From Palaemon carinicauda (lineage: Eukaryota; Arthropoda; Malacostraca; Decapoda; Palaemonidae), in assembly GCF_036898095.1 (NCBI RefSeq), contig NC_090766.1:38199471-38263470 (forward strand): a stretch of 64,000 nt of DNA, in the 5' to 3' direction. Shown piece after piece: positions 1 through 10,780 of this stretch (position 1 is the first letter of the stretch; each line of letters opens with the position of its first letter). Position numbers and translations under genes: made by a program. The notes under the pieces were generated by a model. It ran no database searches, was not told the origin of the DNA, and saw only the letters and a program-made list of their open reading frames with translations.

Positions 1-1160
1 GTATAGACTCTTTTTCTTAATTTATTTTATATCTCTCCGCCTCTTATAGGCCTCTTCGATTAACTTCCTTTTATTATAAACTTATTAAAATTAATTTTTA
101 TATTTGTTTATATTCGACCTTCCTAATAGTAGGCGGTCTTTTCTTGGTACCGAAGTTAATTATCGTGAGCCCGTCATTTCGGTTTTACCTGTTAACATAT
201 TATGCTATTTTAAGGTCTTTGAAAGAATTTCTTTGATAGTCTCGTACTTTTTCAAAGTTGAACTAACGTTTTGTTTGTCTCGGCAGTTGTTGACGTTCAG
301 AACGTTTCAACTTGCACTCTATCGTTACGATAGAGAAAGAATGTTCACGGTTTCACATTGCAGTAAGAGTAACCGTGTCTAGCGTTTTGTTCATTCTTTC
401 TTAACTTAATGGTTTTGATCCTAATAAGGAACTTTTCTTTTTGGGAAATATTTCAGTTTTTTCCTTTAACAATAATATGTTTTAACGATATATATGATTG
501 GGCTCTTCTCTCAGGTTCTAAGTCAAGAGAGAGAGAGAGAGAGAGATAGAGACGGAGGGAGAAAGAGGATAAACGTTTCCCTCAAGCCTGCCAGGCGTAC
601 GAGTAACGTCGTTATCGTTTTGCTCTTATCCCTAGTCTCTTTAGGGGAAGAAACTAAACGTTTCTAGAGTGATCTAGTGTTTAGTCTCTTTCCAGCCACT
701 GAATTTTCTTTCATTAGATTTTTCTGTTACATTGTAATTCTGTTTTCGCAATTACTAACTTTTGAGAAGGATAGAATTGCGTGTTTCAGGTACAAACCAC
801 TTAAAGTTTCGAGTTCAGTGAAATAAGTGCAAACAGAAATCAAAGTGATAAGTGATTAGCGCAAAGTATGTCAGTGTTATGCGTGAGGGTACTTTTGTGC
901 GCGCCAGTCGTCCTCCCAGTCCGGGACCTCTTGCAAGCTCCCAAGCCCAGGGGAGAAGCAATGTCGAAGGATTAAAGGGTTCGGCAGGCCTTGATCGGCG
1001 CACAGAAGTATCCTCGGTGGTTGTGGGCGTGTCTTACCGAGACCGTCACTCCCACCCGCAGACGATTGAGCCCTTATTTTGCTCGTCTGCAGAAGAGATT
1101 TAGAGGAGAAAATATAGGCAGAGTAACGCTGGTCTCAGGTCTCAAGACCTCTTAAACGTA
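1..1160 (+). other. AT-rich leader of unit A
   Basis: Noncoding leader with a GA microsatellite at 527-546 and a purine-rich stretch to about 570. The short reading frames here are not supported by any recognisable domain. A GTAAGT splice-donor-like hexamer lies near 1160. The same leader occurs in units B-F. It probably holds the promoter and 5' untranslated region, but no specific promoter motif could be assigned. Confidence 0.5.
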
Positions 1161-1171
1161 AGTCCAGACCT

Positions 1172-2311
1172 ATGCCAGACGTACGAAGTAAAGTTCAACA
1201 ACCCGGATGCAGTCATTGGGTTAGCTCTGACTCTCCTCAGTCATCAGTTTGTCGGGCTGAGAGTGCGCCTACACTCCCCCCGCCTATGCTCGCTCCACCT
1301 GATCGCAGTACCACCTGCCAGGCGTACGATGTTGTGGACTCTACTACAGTCCATGCAAGCACAGCTTTCGGACCTGATGCGTGAGTGTCGTGCTGAGAGT
1401 GTTGCACCTCCTCCTCCTCCTGCACCGGTGGTGCACCAACCGCCTGCACCCGTTCAGCCTGTGCTGCACCCGCCTGCACCGGTGGTGCACCAACCGGCTG
1501 CACCCGTTCAGCCTGTGCTGCACCCGCCTGCACTCGCTGCACCCAGTCGCAGCACCATCTGCCAGGCGTACGATGTTGTGGACTCTACTACAGTCCATGC
1601 AAGCACAGCTTTCGGACCTGTTGCGTGAGTGTCGGGCTGAGAGTGTTGCACCTCCACCTGCACCCTTTCAGCCTGTGCTCAACCCGCCTGCACTCGCTGC
1701 ACCCAGTCGCAGCCCCATCTGCCAGGCGTACGATGTTGTGGACTCTACTACAGTCCATGCAAGCACAGCTTTCGGACCTGTTGCGTGAGTGTCGGGCTGA
1801 GAGTGTTGCACCTCCACCTGCACCCGTTCAGCCTGTGCTCAACCCGCCTGCACTCGCTGCACCCAGTCGCAGCACCATCTGCCAGGCGTACGATGTTGAA
1901 CCTCTTTCTGTGTTCGCTGTTCCCAGTGTTGTTCAGCCTCAGCCTTCTTTAAGGCAACCTTTGGTTTGGGATCAGGAGGATTACTCCACTCTTCCTCCTC
2001 CTCCCCTGGCTGCTCCACCGGTGGTGCAACTCTCGGTGGAGGTACAACCTCTTCCACCTGTGAGTCAGTCTCCTCAGCTGCTGCACCGAGCTCAACCCGT
2101 GCACCCTGATCCTGCGCCTCAGACACCTCTGCTTGCGGGAACTTTACCTTGTTCTGCGCAACCTCGGTCTCTTCACGCTCCACTCATACCACAGGAACAG
2201 GAACTTTCTGCACCTTCCACTGTTGTTGTTCCAGCTCGTTCTGACTCTGCTGTTCAGCATACCTTACCTCCATTTTCAAACCATGGCAAAAATATGAATC
2301 ATGAGTTATGA
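1172..2311 (+). pseudogene. Proline-rich gag-like region, unit A
   Basis: This occupies the position of ORF1 (Gag-like) in DIRS elements. No single long frame spans it; two frames alternate. One frame reads a short leucine-rich, possibly coiled-coil stretch (LLQSMQAQLSDL) followed by Pro/Ala/Val-rich sequence (VAPPPPPAPVVHQ). The 1625-2311 frame carries the longest stretch, with a Pro/Gln-rich tail. Internal 160-bp repeats are not a multiple of three, so the frame rotates at every repeat. No zinc knuckle is visible. It could be a degenerate Gag or a spliced product; only the position and composition support the Gag assignment. Confidence 0.5.
1317..1898 (+). repeat. 160-bp tandem repeats with a nested 54-bp repeat
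   Basis: The motif GCCAGGCGTACGATGTTG recurs at 1317, 1561, 1721 and 1881, giving spacings of 244, 160 and 160 bp. The longer first interval contains two copies of a 54-bp subrepeat beginning TGCACCGGTGGTGCACC near 1421 and 1475. Repeats are nearly identical, and the same array is present in units B-F. Confidence 0.9.
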
Positions 2312-2427
2312 ATGTAAGGTAAACATTATGTTGATTTTTAAACCCCATGCAAGCATGCATAAAGCACTCTAGCACTGGTCATGGAATTTCTGAGAATGTT
2401 AAACGCCATGCACACGCTCTGCTTTCC

Positions 2428-2619
2428 TTACAGCAGGCTCTGCTTACAGCAGGCTCTGCTTACTACATGCTCAGCATTCAGCATGCTCTGCATTCAGCAT
2501 GCTCTGCATACAACATGCTCTGCATACAGCATGCTCTGCATTCAGCATGCTCTGCATACAACATGCTCTTCATACAGCATGCTCTGCATACAGCATACTC
2601 TGCATTCATCATACTCTGC
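2428..2619 (+). repeat. 16-bp minisatellite, 12 units (unit A)
   Basis: Twelve 16-bp units of the form ATNCARCATGCTCTGC, the first two reading TTACAGCAGGCTCTGC. It lies where the RT fingers and palm would be expected in a complete DIRS element. Units A, E and F have 12 copies; B and D have 13. Confidence 0.92.
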
Positions 2620-2640
2620 ATACCTTACCGCATGCTTCTC

Positions 2641-3172
2641 AACATATCTTGGGTTGTTGCCAACTCACTAGACTGTCAAGCAGTTTCATAACGTTGCCTT
2701 CTAGTCTGCTGCTTTTGCACCAGTGAACCCTCACTCAGAGAACTTAGCTTTTCTAGGATAAGGTCCCTGTAGATGAGAAAGTTCTTTTCTCCCTCCTTCT
2801 GATATTCCCTTGAGGACTCTGTCATTTGGAGGGAGCCTTTAGCTGCATAACCTCTTATGGACTTTTATTTAAGCATAACTTGCTTACAGGGAAGGTAATG
2901 GTTCCACTTCAGCCGCTAATCCCGTCTGTTACCACACCTGCTCCCATAGACCTTGAGCTGTGTTGCATGACATGCAGTCCAAGCTTAGTCCTTGTTAGAG
3001 GATTTTTTGTTTACGGAGTCAATGTGTCACGGGGAAGACGTTCAACAACCAACAGAAGGGACTTGTTGTGACGCAGTGCGGCTACCTCAGCAACCCGTTA
3101 AGGAGTTGTCTGTACGACCCAGATAGTCTAGACAGATTCGGGTTGTCACTGTACTTCCTCGCTTGCCCATGA
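2641..3172 (+). other. Unrecognised stretch between minisatellite and RT remnant, unit A
   Basis: No RT finger or palm motifs (no VKKASGGWRP-like or DLKDAYF-like sequence) are visible in any frame. An 81-residue frame at 2826-3071 resembles nothing I recognise. This is the probable scar of the RT deletion. Confidence 0.5.
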
Positions 3173-4350
3173 TTGACAGTTTACAGACTGTGCAGCAGTA
3201 TCATGATCTTGTGTCCGGCTCCGTCAGACGACTGGCTTTTAAGAGCTCCCACAAGTCGTCGCTGTCTGGAGATTTTCAAATGGACTATGGTTCTGACCAA
3301 GGAACTGGGTCTCCTGGTCAATTTTGAGGAGTCTCAGCTAGTTCCATCCCAGACCATTGTTTCCTTGGGTATGGATCTTCAGAGTCGAGCTTTTCGGACT
3401 TGTCCGTCGGCCCCAAGGATCTTCCAAGCCCTAGAATGCATCCAGAGCATGCTGAGAAGGAACCGATGCTTAGTCAGGCAGGGGATGAGTCTAACAGGGA
3501 CACTTTCATCGCTGGCCCTGTTCATCGAGTTAGGGAGACTCCACCTCCGCCCCCTTCAGTATCATCTAGCTGCTCACTGGATAAAGGACATGACGCTAGA
3601 GACGGGCTCAGTTCCTGTTTCCGAAGAGATGAGGTCTACTCTAACGTGGTGGAAGAACAGCATTCTTCTCAAGGAAGGTCTACCTTTGGCTGTTCAGACC
3701 CCCGACCACCGTCTCTTCTCGGACGCATCGGACACGGGCTGGGGTGCGACACTGGACGGACAGGAATGCTCGGGAACATGGAATCAGGAGCAAAGGACAC
3801 TTCACATCTATTGCAAGGAGTTGTTGGCAGTTCATCTGGCCTTGATAAACTTCAAGTCCCTCCAGCTTAACAAGGTGGTGGAGGTGAACTCCGACTACAC
3901 CACAGCCTTGGCTTACATCTCCAAGCAGAGAGGGACTCATTCGAGGAAGTTGTTCAAGATCGCAAGGGACCTCCTCATTTGGTCAAAGATCGAAAGCTCA
4001 CGCTGGTAACGAGGCTCATTCAGGGCGATATGAATGTCATGGCAGATCGCCTCAGCCGTAAGGGTCAGGTCTTCCCCACAGAGTGGACCCTTCACAAGAA
4101 TGTTTGCAGCAGACTTTGGGCCCTGTGGGGTCAGCCAACCATAGTTCTATTCGCTACCTCGATGACCAAGAAGCTCCTCTTGTATTGTTCTCCGATTCCA
4201 GACCCAGCAGCAGTTCGCGTGGATGCCTTTCTGCTGGATTGGTCCCATCTCAACCTGTATGCATTCCCGCCGTTCAAGATTGTCAACAGGGTACTTCAGA
4301 AGTTCGCCTCTCACAAAGGGACACGGTTGACGTTGGTTGCTCCCCTCTGA
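3173..4350 (+). pseudogene. RT C-terminal remnant and RNase H, unit A
   Basis: The 278-codon frame 3173-4009 begins just before the RT motif C remnant SDDWLL (residues 18-23; DIRS elements normally have YLDDWL). It continues through the RT thumb and connection (GLLVNFEESQL, about 47-57) into RNase H. RNase H acidic residues are D184 (LFSDAS), E216 (KELLAVHLAL) and D241 (NSDYTTALAYIS). Near 3985 the frame shifts by one, and the RNase H end (NVMADRLSR) and a connector continue in the 3979-4350 frame, which ends at TGA 4348-4350 after LVAPL, where copy I has TGG. RT motifs A and B are absent, so no polymerase activity is expected. All intact copies share these lesions. Confidence 0.85.
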
Positions 4351-5559
4351 CCCGCGAGAGAAGGGTTCACCGAGGTACTGCAATGGCTGGTCGACGTTCC
4401 CAGGACTCTTCCTCCTAGAGTGGACCTTCTGCGTCAACCTCACGTAAAGAAGGTACACCCAAACCTCCACGCTCTTCGTCTGACTGCCTTCAGACTATCG
4501 AAAGTCTCTCAAGAACTAGAGGCTTTTCGAAGGAGGCAGCCAGAACGATTGCCAGAGCAAGGACGACATCCACTCTCAGAGTCTATCAGTCTTAATGGGA
4601 AGTCTTCCGAAGCTGGTGCAAGGCCAATGCAGTTTTCCTCAACCAGTACCACTGTAACCCAGATTGCTGACTTCCTGTTACATCTAAGGAACGTAAAATC
4701 CCTATCAGCTCCTTCGATCAAGGGTTACAGAAGTATGTTGGCAGCGGTTTTCCGCCACAGAGGCTTGGATCTTTCCTCCAACAAAGATCTACAGGACCTC
4801 CTTAGGTCTTTTGAGACCTCAAAGGAACGTCGGTTGTCCACTCCAGGCTGGAATCTAGACGTGGTCCTAAGGTTCCTAATGTCATCAGGATTTGAACCGT
4901 TCCAATCAGCCTCTTTTAAGGACCTCACATTAGAAACTCTTTTCCTCGTGTGCTTAGCAACAGGTAAAAGAGTAAGTGAGATCCACGCCTTCAGCAGGAA
5001 CATAGGTTTCACATCTGAAACGGCTACATGTTCCTTGCGGCTCGTTTTTTTTTTTGGCTAAAACGAGCTTCCTTCCCGTCCTTGCCCTAAGTCGTTCGAG
5101 ATCCCAAGCCTGTCCAACATGGTGGGGAACGAACTAGAGAGAGTACTTTGCCCTGTTAGAGCTCTTAAGTACTATCTAAGAAGGTCAAAACCATTACGAG
5201 GACAATCAGAAGCCTTATGGTGTGCTATCAAGAAGCCTTCTCTACCAATGTCTAAGAACTCAGTTTCTTACTACATCAGGCTTCTGATTAGAGAAGCAAA
5301 TTCTCATCTGAAGGAAGAAGACCTTGCTTTGCTGAAGGTAAGGACACATGAAGTGAGAGCTGTGGCTACTTCAGTGGCCTTCAAACAGAACCGTTCTCTG
5401 CAGAGTGTTATGGATGCAACCTATTGGAGAAACAAGTCAGTGTTCGCATCATTCCATCTCAAAGATGTCCAGTCTCTTTACGAGTACTGCTACACCCTGG
5501 GTCCATTCGTAACAACGAATGCAGTAGTAGGCGAGGGCTCAGCCACTACATTCCCATAA
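4351..5559 (+). pseudogene. Tyrosine recombinase remnant, unit A
   Basis: YRs cut and rejoin DNA through a tyrosine nucleophile and integrate circular DIRS cDNA. The frame 4420-5061 carries the core-binding region and the first catalytic arginine (GKRVSEIH, nt 4969-4971). The frame 5119-5559 carries HEVR (H77, R80) and W103. An ungapped alignment with copy I places histidine (nt 5455-5457, in ASFHLKDV) where copy I has the nucleophilic Tyr (AHYLQDV). The N-terminal domain contains an in-frame stop and shift near 4592-4640, and the two frames are split by an 11-T run (about 5045-5055) plus another shift near 5085. The protein cannot be produced or active as read. Confidence 0.85.
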
Positions 5560-5947
5560 TTCCATAACTTTTTAACCTTTCTCTTGAATACTTTTTATGG
5601 GTTGTTCGGTCGGCTAAGAAGCCTTCCACATCCTTGTTGATTTGGCGGGTGGTCAATTCTTTCTTGAGAAGCGCCGAGGTTAAAGGTTGTGATGAGGTCC
5701 TTTAGTATGGGTTGCAGCCCTGTATACTTTAGCACCTTTGGGTTGATTCAGCCTCCAAGAGGAACGCTGCGCTCAGTAAGGAAGACGAACTTAAAAAAGA
5801 GACAGAGTGACGGTTCAATTCGACTTCCTTACCAGGTACTTATTATTTCATTGTTATTTGAGATAACTGTTATATGAAATATGGGATACTTAGCTATCCT
5901 TTAATCTTGTACACTGGTTTTCACCCACCCCCCTGGGTGTGAATCAG
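5560..5947 (+). other. 3' noncoding region of unit A
   Basis: Sequence between the YR stop and the right inverted arm; the 62-codon frame at 5689 has no recognisable domain. A TGA/TAA-creating G/A polymorphism near 5809 (CAGAGTGACGG against CAGAGTAACGG) separates units A and C from B, D, E and F. Confidence 0.55.
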
Positions 5948-6041
5948 CTACATGATTATCGGGTAAGTTTAATATTGAAAAATGTTATTTTTATTAGTAA
6001 AATAAATTTTTCAATATTAAACTTACCCGATAATCATGTAG
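5948..6041. repeat. A/B junction hairpin with 24-bp core
   Basis: Right arm 5948-5982 and left arm 6007-6041 are perfect 35-bp inverted repeats (CTACATGATTATCGGGTAAG... and its complement). The 24-bp core 5983-6006 reads TG, TTATTTT, TATTAGT, AAAATAA, A: 7-bp inverted arms around a 7-bp asymmetric centre. It marks the unit boundary and is a candidate recombinase crossover site. Confidence 0.9.
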
Positions 6042-7585
6042 CTGTCAACTCTGTTGCCCGACAGAATTCTATGGAGGGATACGCCAGCTATCACAATACT
6101 AGAAGGGGGTGTACTTACCAGCGCCACCTGTGGCCAGGTACTCAAGTACTTCTTGTTGACACCTCCTCAATTATTCCTCTGTCGTGCTTCCGGCAAGACG
6201 TTCTGGGATACGCTTATGTTCTTGGAGTATTTTCACGACTTTGGTGAAGTATTTCTCTTTGATTTCGGCTGTCGCTTTACTGGAAACTTCTATTTTAGCT
6301 TAGTTAGCTTTTGGAATTAATTTGATTAATTTTGGTGACGAAGAGAGTATGAACTCTCGTTCACCTTTCAATGGCCGACCCTTCCCTTAGACGGAAGTGT
6401 TGGTGTCTAAGAGAGTATAGACTCTTTTTCTTAATTTATTTTATATCTCTCCGCCTCTTATAGGCCTCTTCGATTAACTTCCTTTTATTATAAACTTATT
6501 AAAATTAATTTTTATATTTGTTTATATTCGACCTTCCTAATAGTAGGCGGTCTTTTCTTGGTACCGAAGTTAATTATCGTGAGCCCGTCATTTCGGTTTT
6601 ACCTGTTAACATATTATGCTATTTTAAGGTCTTTGAAAGAATTTCTTTGATAGTCTCGTACTTTTTCAAAGTTGAACTAACGTTTTGTTTGTCTCGGCAG
6701 TTGTTGACGTTCAGAACGTTTCAACTTGCACTCTATCGTTACGATAGAGAAAGAATGTTCACGGTTTCACATTGCAGTAAGAGTAACCGTGTCTAGCGTT
6801 TTGTTCATTCTTTCTTAACTTAATGGTTTTGATCCTAATAAGGAACTTTTCTTTTTGGGAAATATTTCAGTTTTTTCCTTTAACAATAATATGTTTTAAC
6901 GATATATATGATTGGGCTCTTCTCTCAGGTTCTAAGTCAAGAGAGAGAGAGAGAGAGAGATAGAGACGGAGGGAGAAAGAGGATAAACGTTTCCCTCAAG
7001 CCTGCCAGGCGTACGAGTAACGTCGTTATCGTTTTGCTCTTATCCCTAGTCTCTTTAGGGGAAGAAACTAAACGTTTCTAGAGTGATCTAGTGTTTAGTC
7101 TCTTTCCAGCCACTGAATTTTCTTTCATTAGATTTTTCTGTTACATTGTAATTCTGTTTTCGCAATTACTAACTTTTGAGAAGGATAGAATTGCGTGTTT
7201 CAGGTACAAACCACTTAAAGTTTCGAGTTCAGTGAAATAAGTGCAAACAGAAATCAAAGTGATAAGTGATTAGCGCAAAGTATGTCAGTGTTATGCGTGA
7301 GGGTACTTTTGTGCGCGCCAGTCGTCCTCCCAGTCCGGGACCTCTTGCAAGCTCCCAAGCCCAGGGGAGAAGCAATGTCGAAGGATTAAAGGGTTCGGCA
7401 GGCCTTGATCGGCGCACAGAAGTATCCTCGGTGGTTGTGGGCGTGTCTTACCGAGACCGTCACTCCCACCCGCAGACGATTAAGCCCTTATTTTGCTCGT
7501 CTGCAGAAGAGATTTAGAGGAGAAAATATAGGCAGAGTAACGCTGGTCTCAGGTCTCAAGACCTCTTAAACGTAAGTCCAGACCT

Positions 7586-8725
7586 ATGCCAGACGTACGA
7601 AGTAAAGTTCAACAACCCGGATGCAGTCATTGGGTTAGCTCTGACTCTCCTCAGTCATCAGTTTGTCGGGCTGAGAGTGCGCCTACACTCCCCCCGCCTA
7701 TGCTCGCTCCACCTGATCGCAGTACCACCTGCCAGGCGTACGATGTTGTGGACTCTACTACAGTCCATGCAAGCACAGCTTTCGGACCTGATGCGTGAGT
7801 GTCGTGCTGAGAGTGTTGCACCTCCTCCTCCTCCTGCACCGGTGGTGCACCAACCGCCTGCACCCGTTCAGCCTGTGCTGCACCCGCCTGCACCGGTGGT
7901 GCACCAACCGGCTGCACCCGTTCAGCCTGTGCTGCACCCGCCTGCACTCGCTGCACCCAGTCGCAGCACCATCTGCCAGGCGTACGATGTTGTGGACTCT
8001 ACTACAGTCCATGCAAGCACAGCTTTCGGACCTGTTGCGTGAGTGTCGGGCTGAGAGTGTTGCACCTCCACCTGCACCCTTTCAGCCTGTGCTCAACCCG
8101 CCTGCACTCGCTGCACCCAGTCGCAGCCCCATCTGCCAGGCGTACGATGTTGTGGACTCTACTACAGTCCATGCAAGCACAGCTTTCGGACCTGTTGCGT
8201 GAGTGTCGGGCTGAGAGTGTTGCACCTCCACCTGCACCCGTTCAGCCTGTGCTCAACCCGCCTGCACTCGCTGCACCCAGTCGCAGCACCATCTGCCAGG
8301 CGTACGATGTTGAACCTCTTTCTGTGTTCGCTGTTCCCAGTGTTGTTCAGCCTCAGCCTTCTTTAAGGCAACCTTTGGTTTGGGATCAGGAGGATTACTC
8401 CACTCTTCCTCCTCCTCCCCTGGCTGCTCCACCGGTGGTGCAACTCTCGGTGGAGGTACAACCTCTTCCACCTGTGAGTCAGTCTCCTCAGCTGCTGCAC
8501 CGAGCTCAACCCGTGCACCCTGATCCTGCGCCTCAGACACCTCTGCTTGCGGGAACTTTACCTTGTTCTGCGCAACCTCGGTCTCTTCACGCTCCACTCA
8601 TACCACAGGAACAGGAACTTTCTGCACCTTCCACTGTTGTTGTTCCAGCTCGTTCTGACTCTGCTGTTCAGCATACCTTACCTACATTTTCAAACCATGG
8701 CAAAAATATGAATCATGAGTTATGA
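7586..8725 (+). pseudogene. Proline-rich gag-like region, unit B
   Basis: Same organisation as in unit A, including the 160-bp repeats (7731-8312). The 228-codon frame 8039-8725 is open but has no recognisable domain. One substitution (CCTACA for CCTCCA near 8683) changes Pro to Thr near its end. Confidence 0.5.
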
Positions 8726-8841
8726 ATGTAAGGTAAACATTATGTTGATTTTTAAACCCCATGCAAGCATGCATAAAGCACTCTAGCACTGGTCATGGAA
8801 TTTCTGAGAATGTTAAACGCCATGCACACGCTCTGCTTTCC

Positions 8842-9049
8842 TTACAGCAGGCTCTGCTTACAGCAGGCTCTGCTTACTACATGCTCAGCATTCAGCATGC
8901 TCTGCATTCAGCATGCTCTGCATACAACATGCTCTGCATACAGCATGCTCTGCATTCAGCATGCTCTGCATTCAGCATGCTCTGCATACAACATGCTCTT
9001 CATACAGCATGCTCTGCATACAGCATACTCTGCATTCATCATACTCTGC
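8842..9049 (+). repeat. 16-bp minisatellite, 13 units (unit B)
   Basis: One extra ATTCAGCATGCTCTGC unit relative to unit A. Together with one fewer T in the YR run, this accounts for the difference between the 6414- and 6429-bp periods. Confidence 0.92.
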
Positions 9050-9602
9050 ATACCTTACCGCATGCTTCTCAACATATCTTGGGTTGTTGCCAACTCACTA
9101 GACTGTCAAGCAGTTTCATAACGTTGCCTTCTAGTCTGCTGCTTTTGCACCAGTGAACCCTCACTCAGAGAACTTAGCTTTTCTAGGATAAGGTCCCTGT
9201 AGATGAGAAAGTTCTTTTCTCCCTCCTTCTGATATTCCCTTGAGGACTCTGTCATTTGGAGGGAGCCTTTAGCTGCATAACCTCTTATGGACTTTTATTT
9301 AAGCATAACATGCTTACAGGGAAGGTAATGGTTCCACTTCAGCCGCTAATCCCGTCTGTTACCACACCTGCTCCCATAGACCTTGAGCTGTGTTGCATGA
9401 CATGCAGTCCAAGCTTAGTCCTTGTTAGAGGATTTTTTGTTTACGGAGTCAATGTGTCACGGGGAAGACGTTCAACAACCAACAGAAGGGACTTGTTGTG
9501 ACGCAGTGCGGCTACCTCAGCAACCCGTTAAGGAGTTGTCTGTACGACCCAGATAGTCTAGACAGATTCGGGTTGTCACTGTACTTCCTCGCTTGCCCAT
9601 GA

Positions 9603-10780
9603 TTGACAGTTTACAGACTGTGCAGCAGTATCATGATCTTGTGTCCGGCTCCGTCAGACGACTGGCTTTTAAGAGCTCCCACAAGTCGTCGCTGTCTGGA
9701 GATTTTCAAATGGACTATGGTTCTGACCAAGGAACTGGGTCTCCTGGTCAATTTTGAGGAGTCTCAGCTAGTTCCATCCCAGACCATTGTTTCCTTGGGT
9801 ATGGATCTTCAGAGTCGAGCTTTTCGGACTTGTCCGTCGGCCCCAAGGATCTTCCAAGCCCTAGAATGCATCCAGAGCATGCTGAGAAGGAACCGATGCT
9901 TAGTCAGGCAGGGGATGAGTCTAACAGGGACACTTTCATCGCTGGCCCTGTTCATCGAGTTAGGGAGACTCCACCTCCGCCCCCTTCAGTATCATCTAGC
10001 TGCTCACTGGATAAAGGACATGACGCTAGAGACGGGCTCAGTTCCTGTTTCCGAAGAGATGAGGTCTACTCTAACGTGGTGGAAGAACAGCATTCTTCTC
10101 AAGGAAGGTCTACCTTTGGCTGTTCAGACCCCCGACCACCGTCTCTTCTCGGACGCATCGGACACGGGCTGGGGTGCGACACTGGACGGACAGGAATGCT
10201 CGGGAACATGGAATCAGGAGCAAAGGACACTTCACATCTATTGCAAGGAGTTGTTGGCAGTTCATCTGGCCTTGATAAACTTCAAGTCCCTCCAGCTTAA
10301 CAAGGTGGTGGAGGTGAACTCCGACTACACCACAGCCTTGGCTTACATCTCCAAGCAGAGAGGGACTCATTCGAGGAAGTTGTTCAAGATCGCAAGGGAC
10401 CTCCTCATTTGGTCAAAGATCGAAAGCTCACGCTGGTAACGAGGCTCATTCAGGGCGATATGAATGTCATGGCAGATCGCCTCAGCCGTAAGGGTCAGGT
10501 CTTCCCCACAGAGTGGACCCTTCACAAGAATGTTTGCAGCAGACTTTGGGCCCTGTGGGGTCAGCCAACCATAGTTCTATTCGCTACCTCGATGACCAAG
10601 AAGCTCCTCTTGTATTGTTCTCCGATTCCAGACCCAGCAGCAGTTCGCGTGGATGCCTTTCTGCTGGATTGGTCCCATCTCAACCTGTATGCATTCCCGC
10701 CGTTCAAGATTGTCAACAGGGTACTTCAGAAGTTCGCCTCTCACAAAGGGACACGGTTGACGTTGGTTGCTCCCCTCTGA
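9603..10780 (+). pseudogene. RT C-terminal remnant and RNase H, unit B
   Basis: Frames 9603-10439 and 10409-10780. Translation is identical to unit A, including the SDDWLL edge, the frameshift near 10415 and the TGA at 10778-10780. Confidence 0.85.

Larger units (their letters stand above)
1..5982 (+). mobile_element. Family 1 DIRS-like unit A (left end outside window)
   Basis: By comparison with unit B, the window starts about 408 bp inside this unit. Order: AT-rich leader, proline-rich gag-like repeat region, 16-bp minisatellite, RT remnant with RNase H, tyrosine recombinase, 3' noncoding region, right inverted arm (5948-5982). It has 10 GA dinucleotides at 527-546, 12 minisatellite units and an 11-T run in the YR. 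A private substitution lies near 2880 (ACTTGCTT against ACATGCTT elsewhere). Non-autonomous: RT palm absent, RH and YR broken. Confidence 0.9.

Noticed and set aside
1237..2183. Minus-strand Glu/Val-rich open frames (1237-1542, 1839-2183 and equivalents in other units)
   Set aside because: They are antisense shadows of the proline-rich repeats; no start context, domain or independent support.
2428..2619. CRISPR-like array of short regular repeats
   Set aside because: Units are contiguous 16-bp repeats without unique spacers, in a eukaryotic retroelement.
3173..3175. Start codon of the 278-codon frame as a true translation start
   Set aside because: It falls just before RT motif C; the frame is the surviving end of a longer RT, so the start is incidental.
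5948..6041. Junction hairpin as a transcription terminator or a stand-alone MITE
   Set aside because: Its arms are the ends of adjacent large units and it recurs only at unit boundaries, so it is an element junction.
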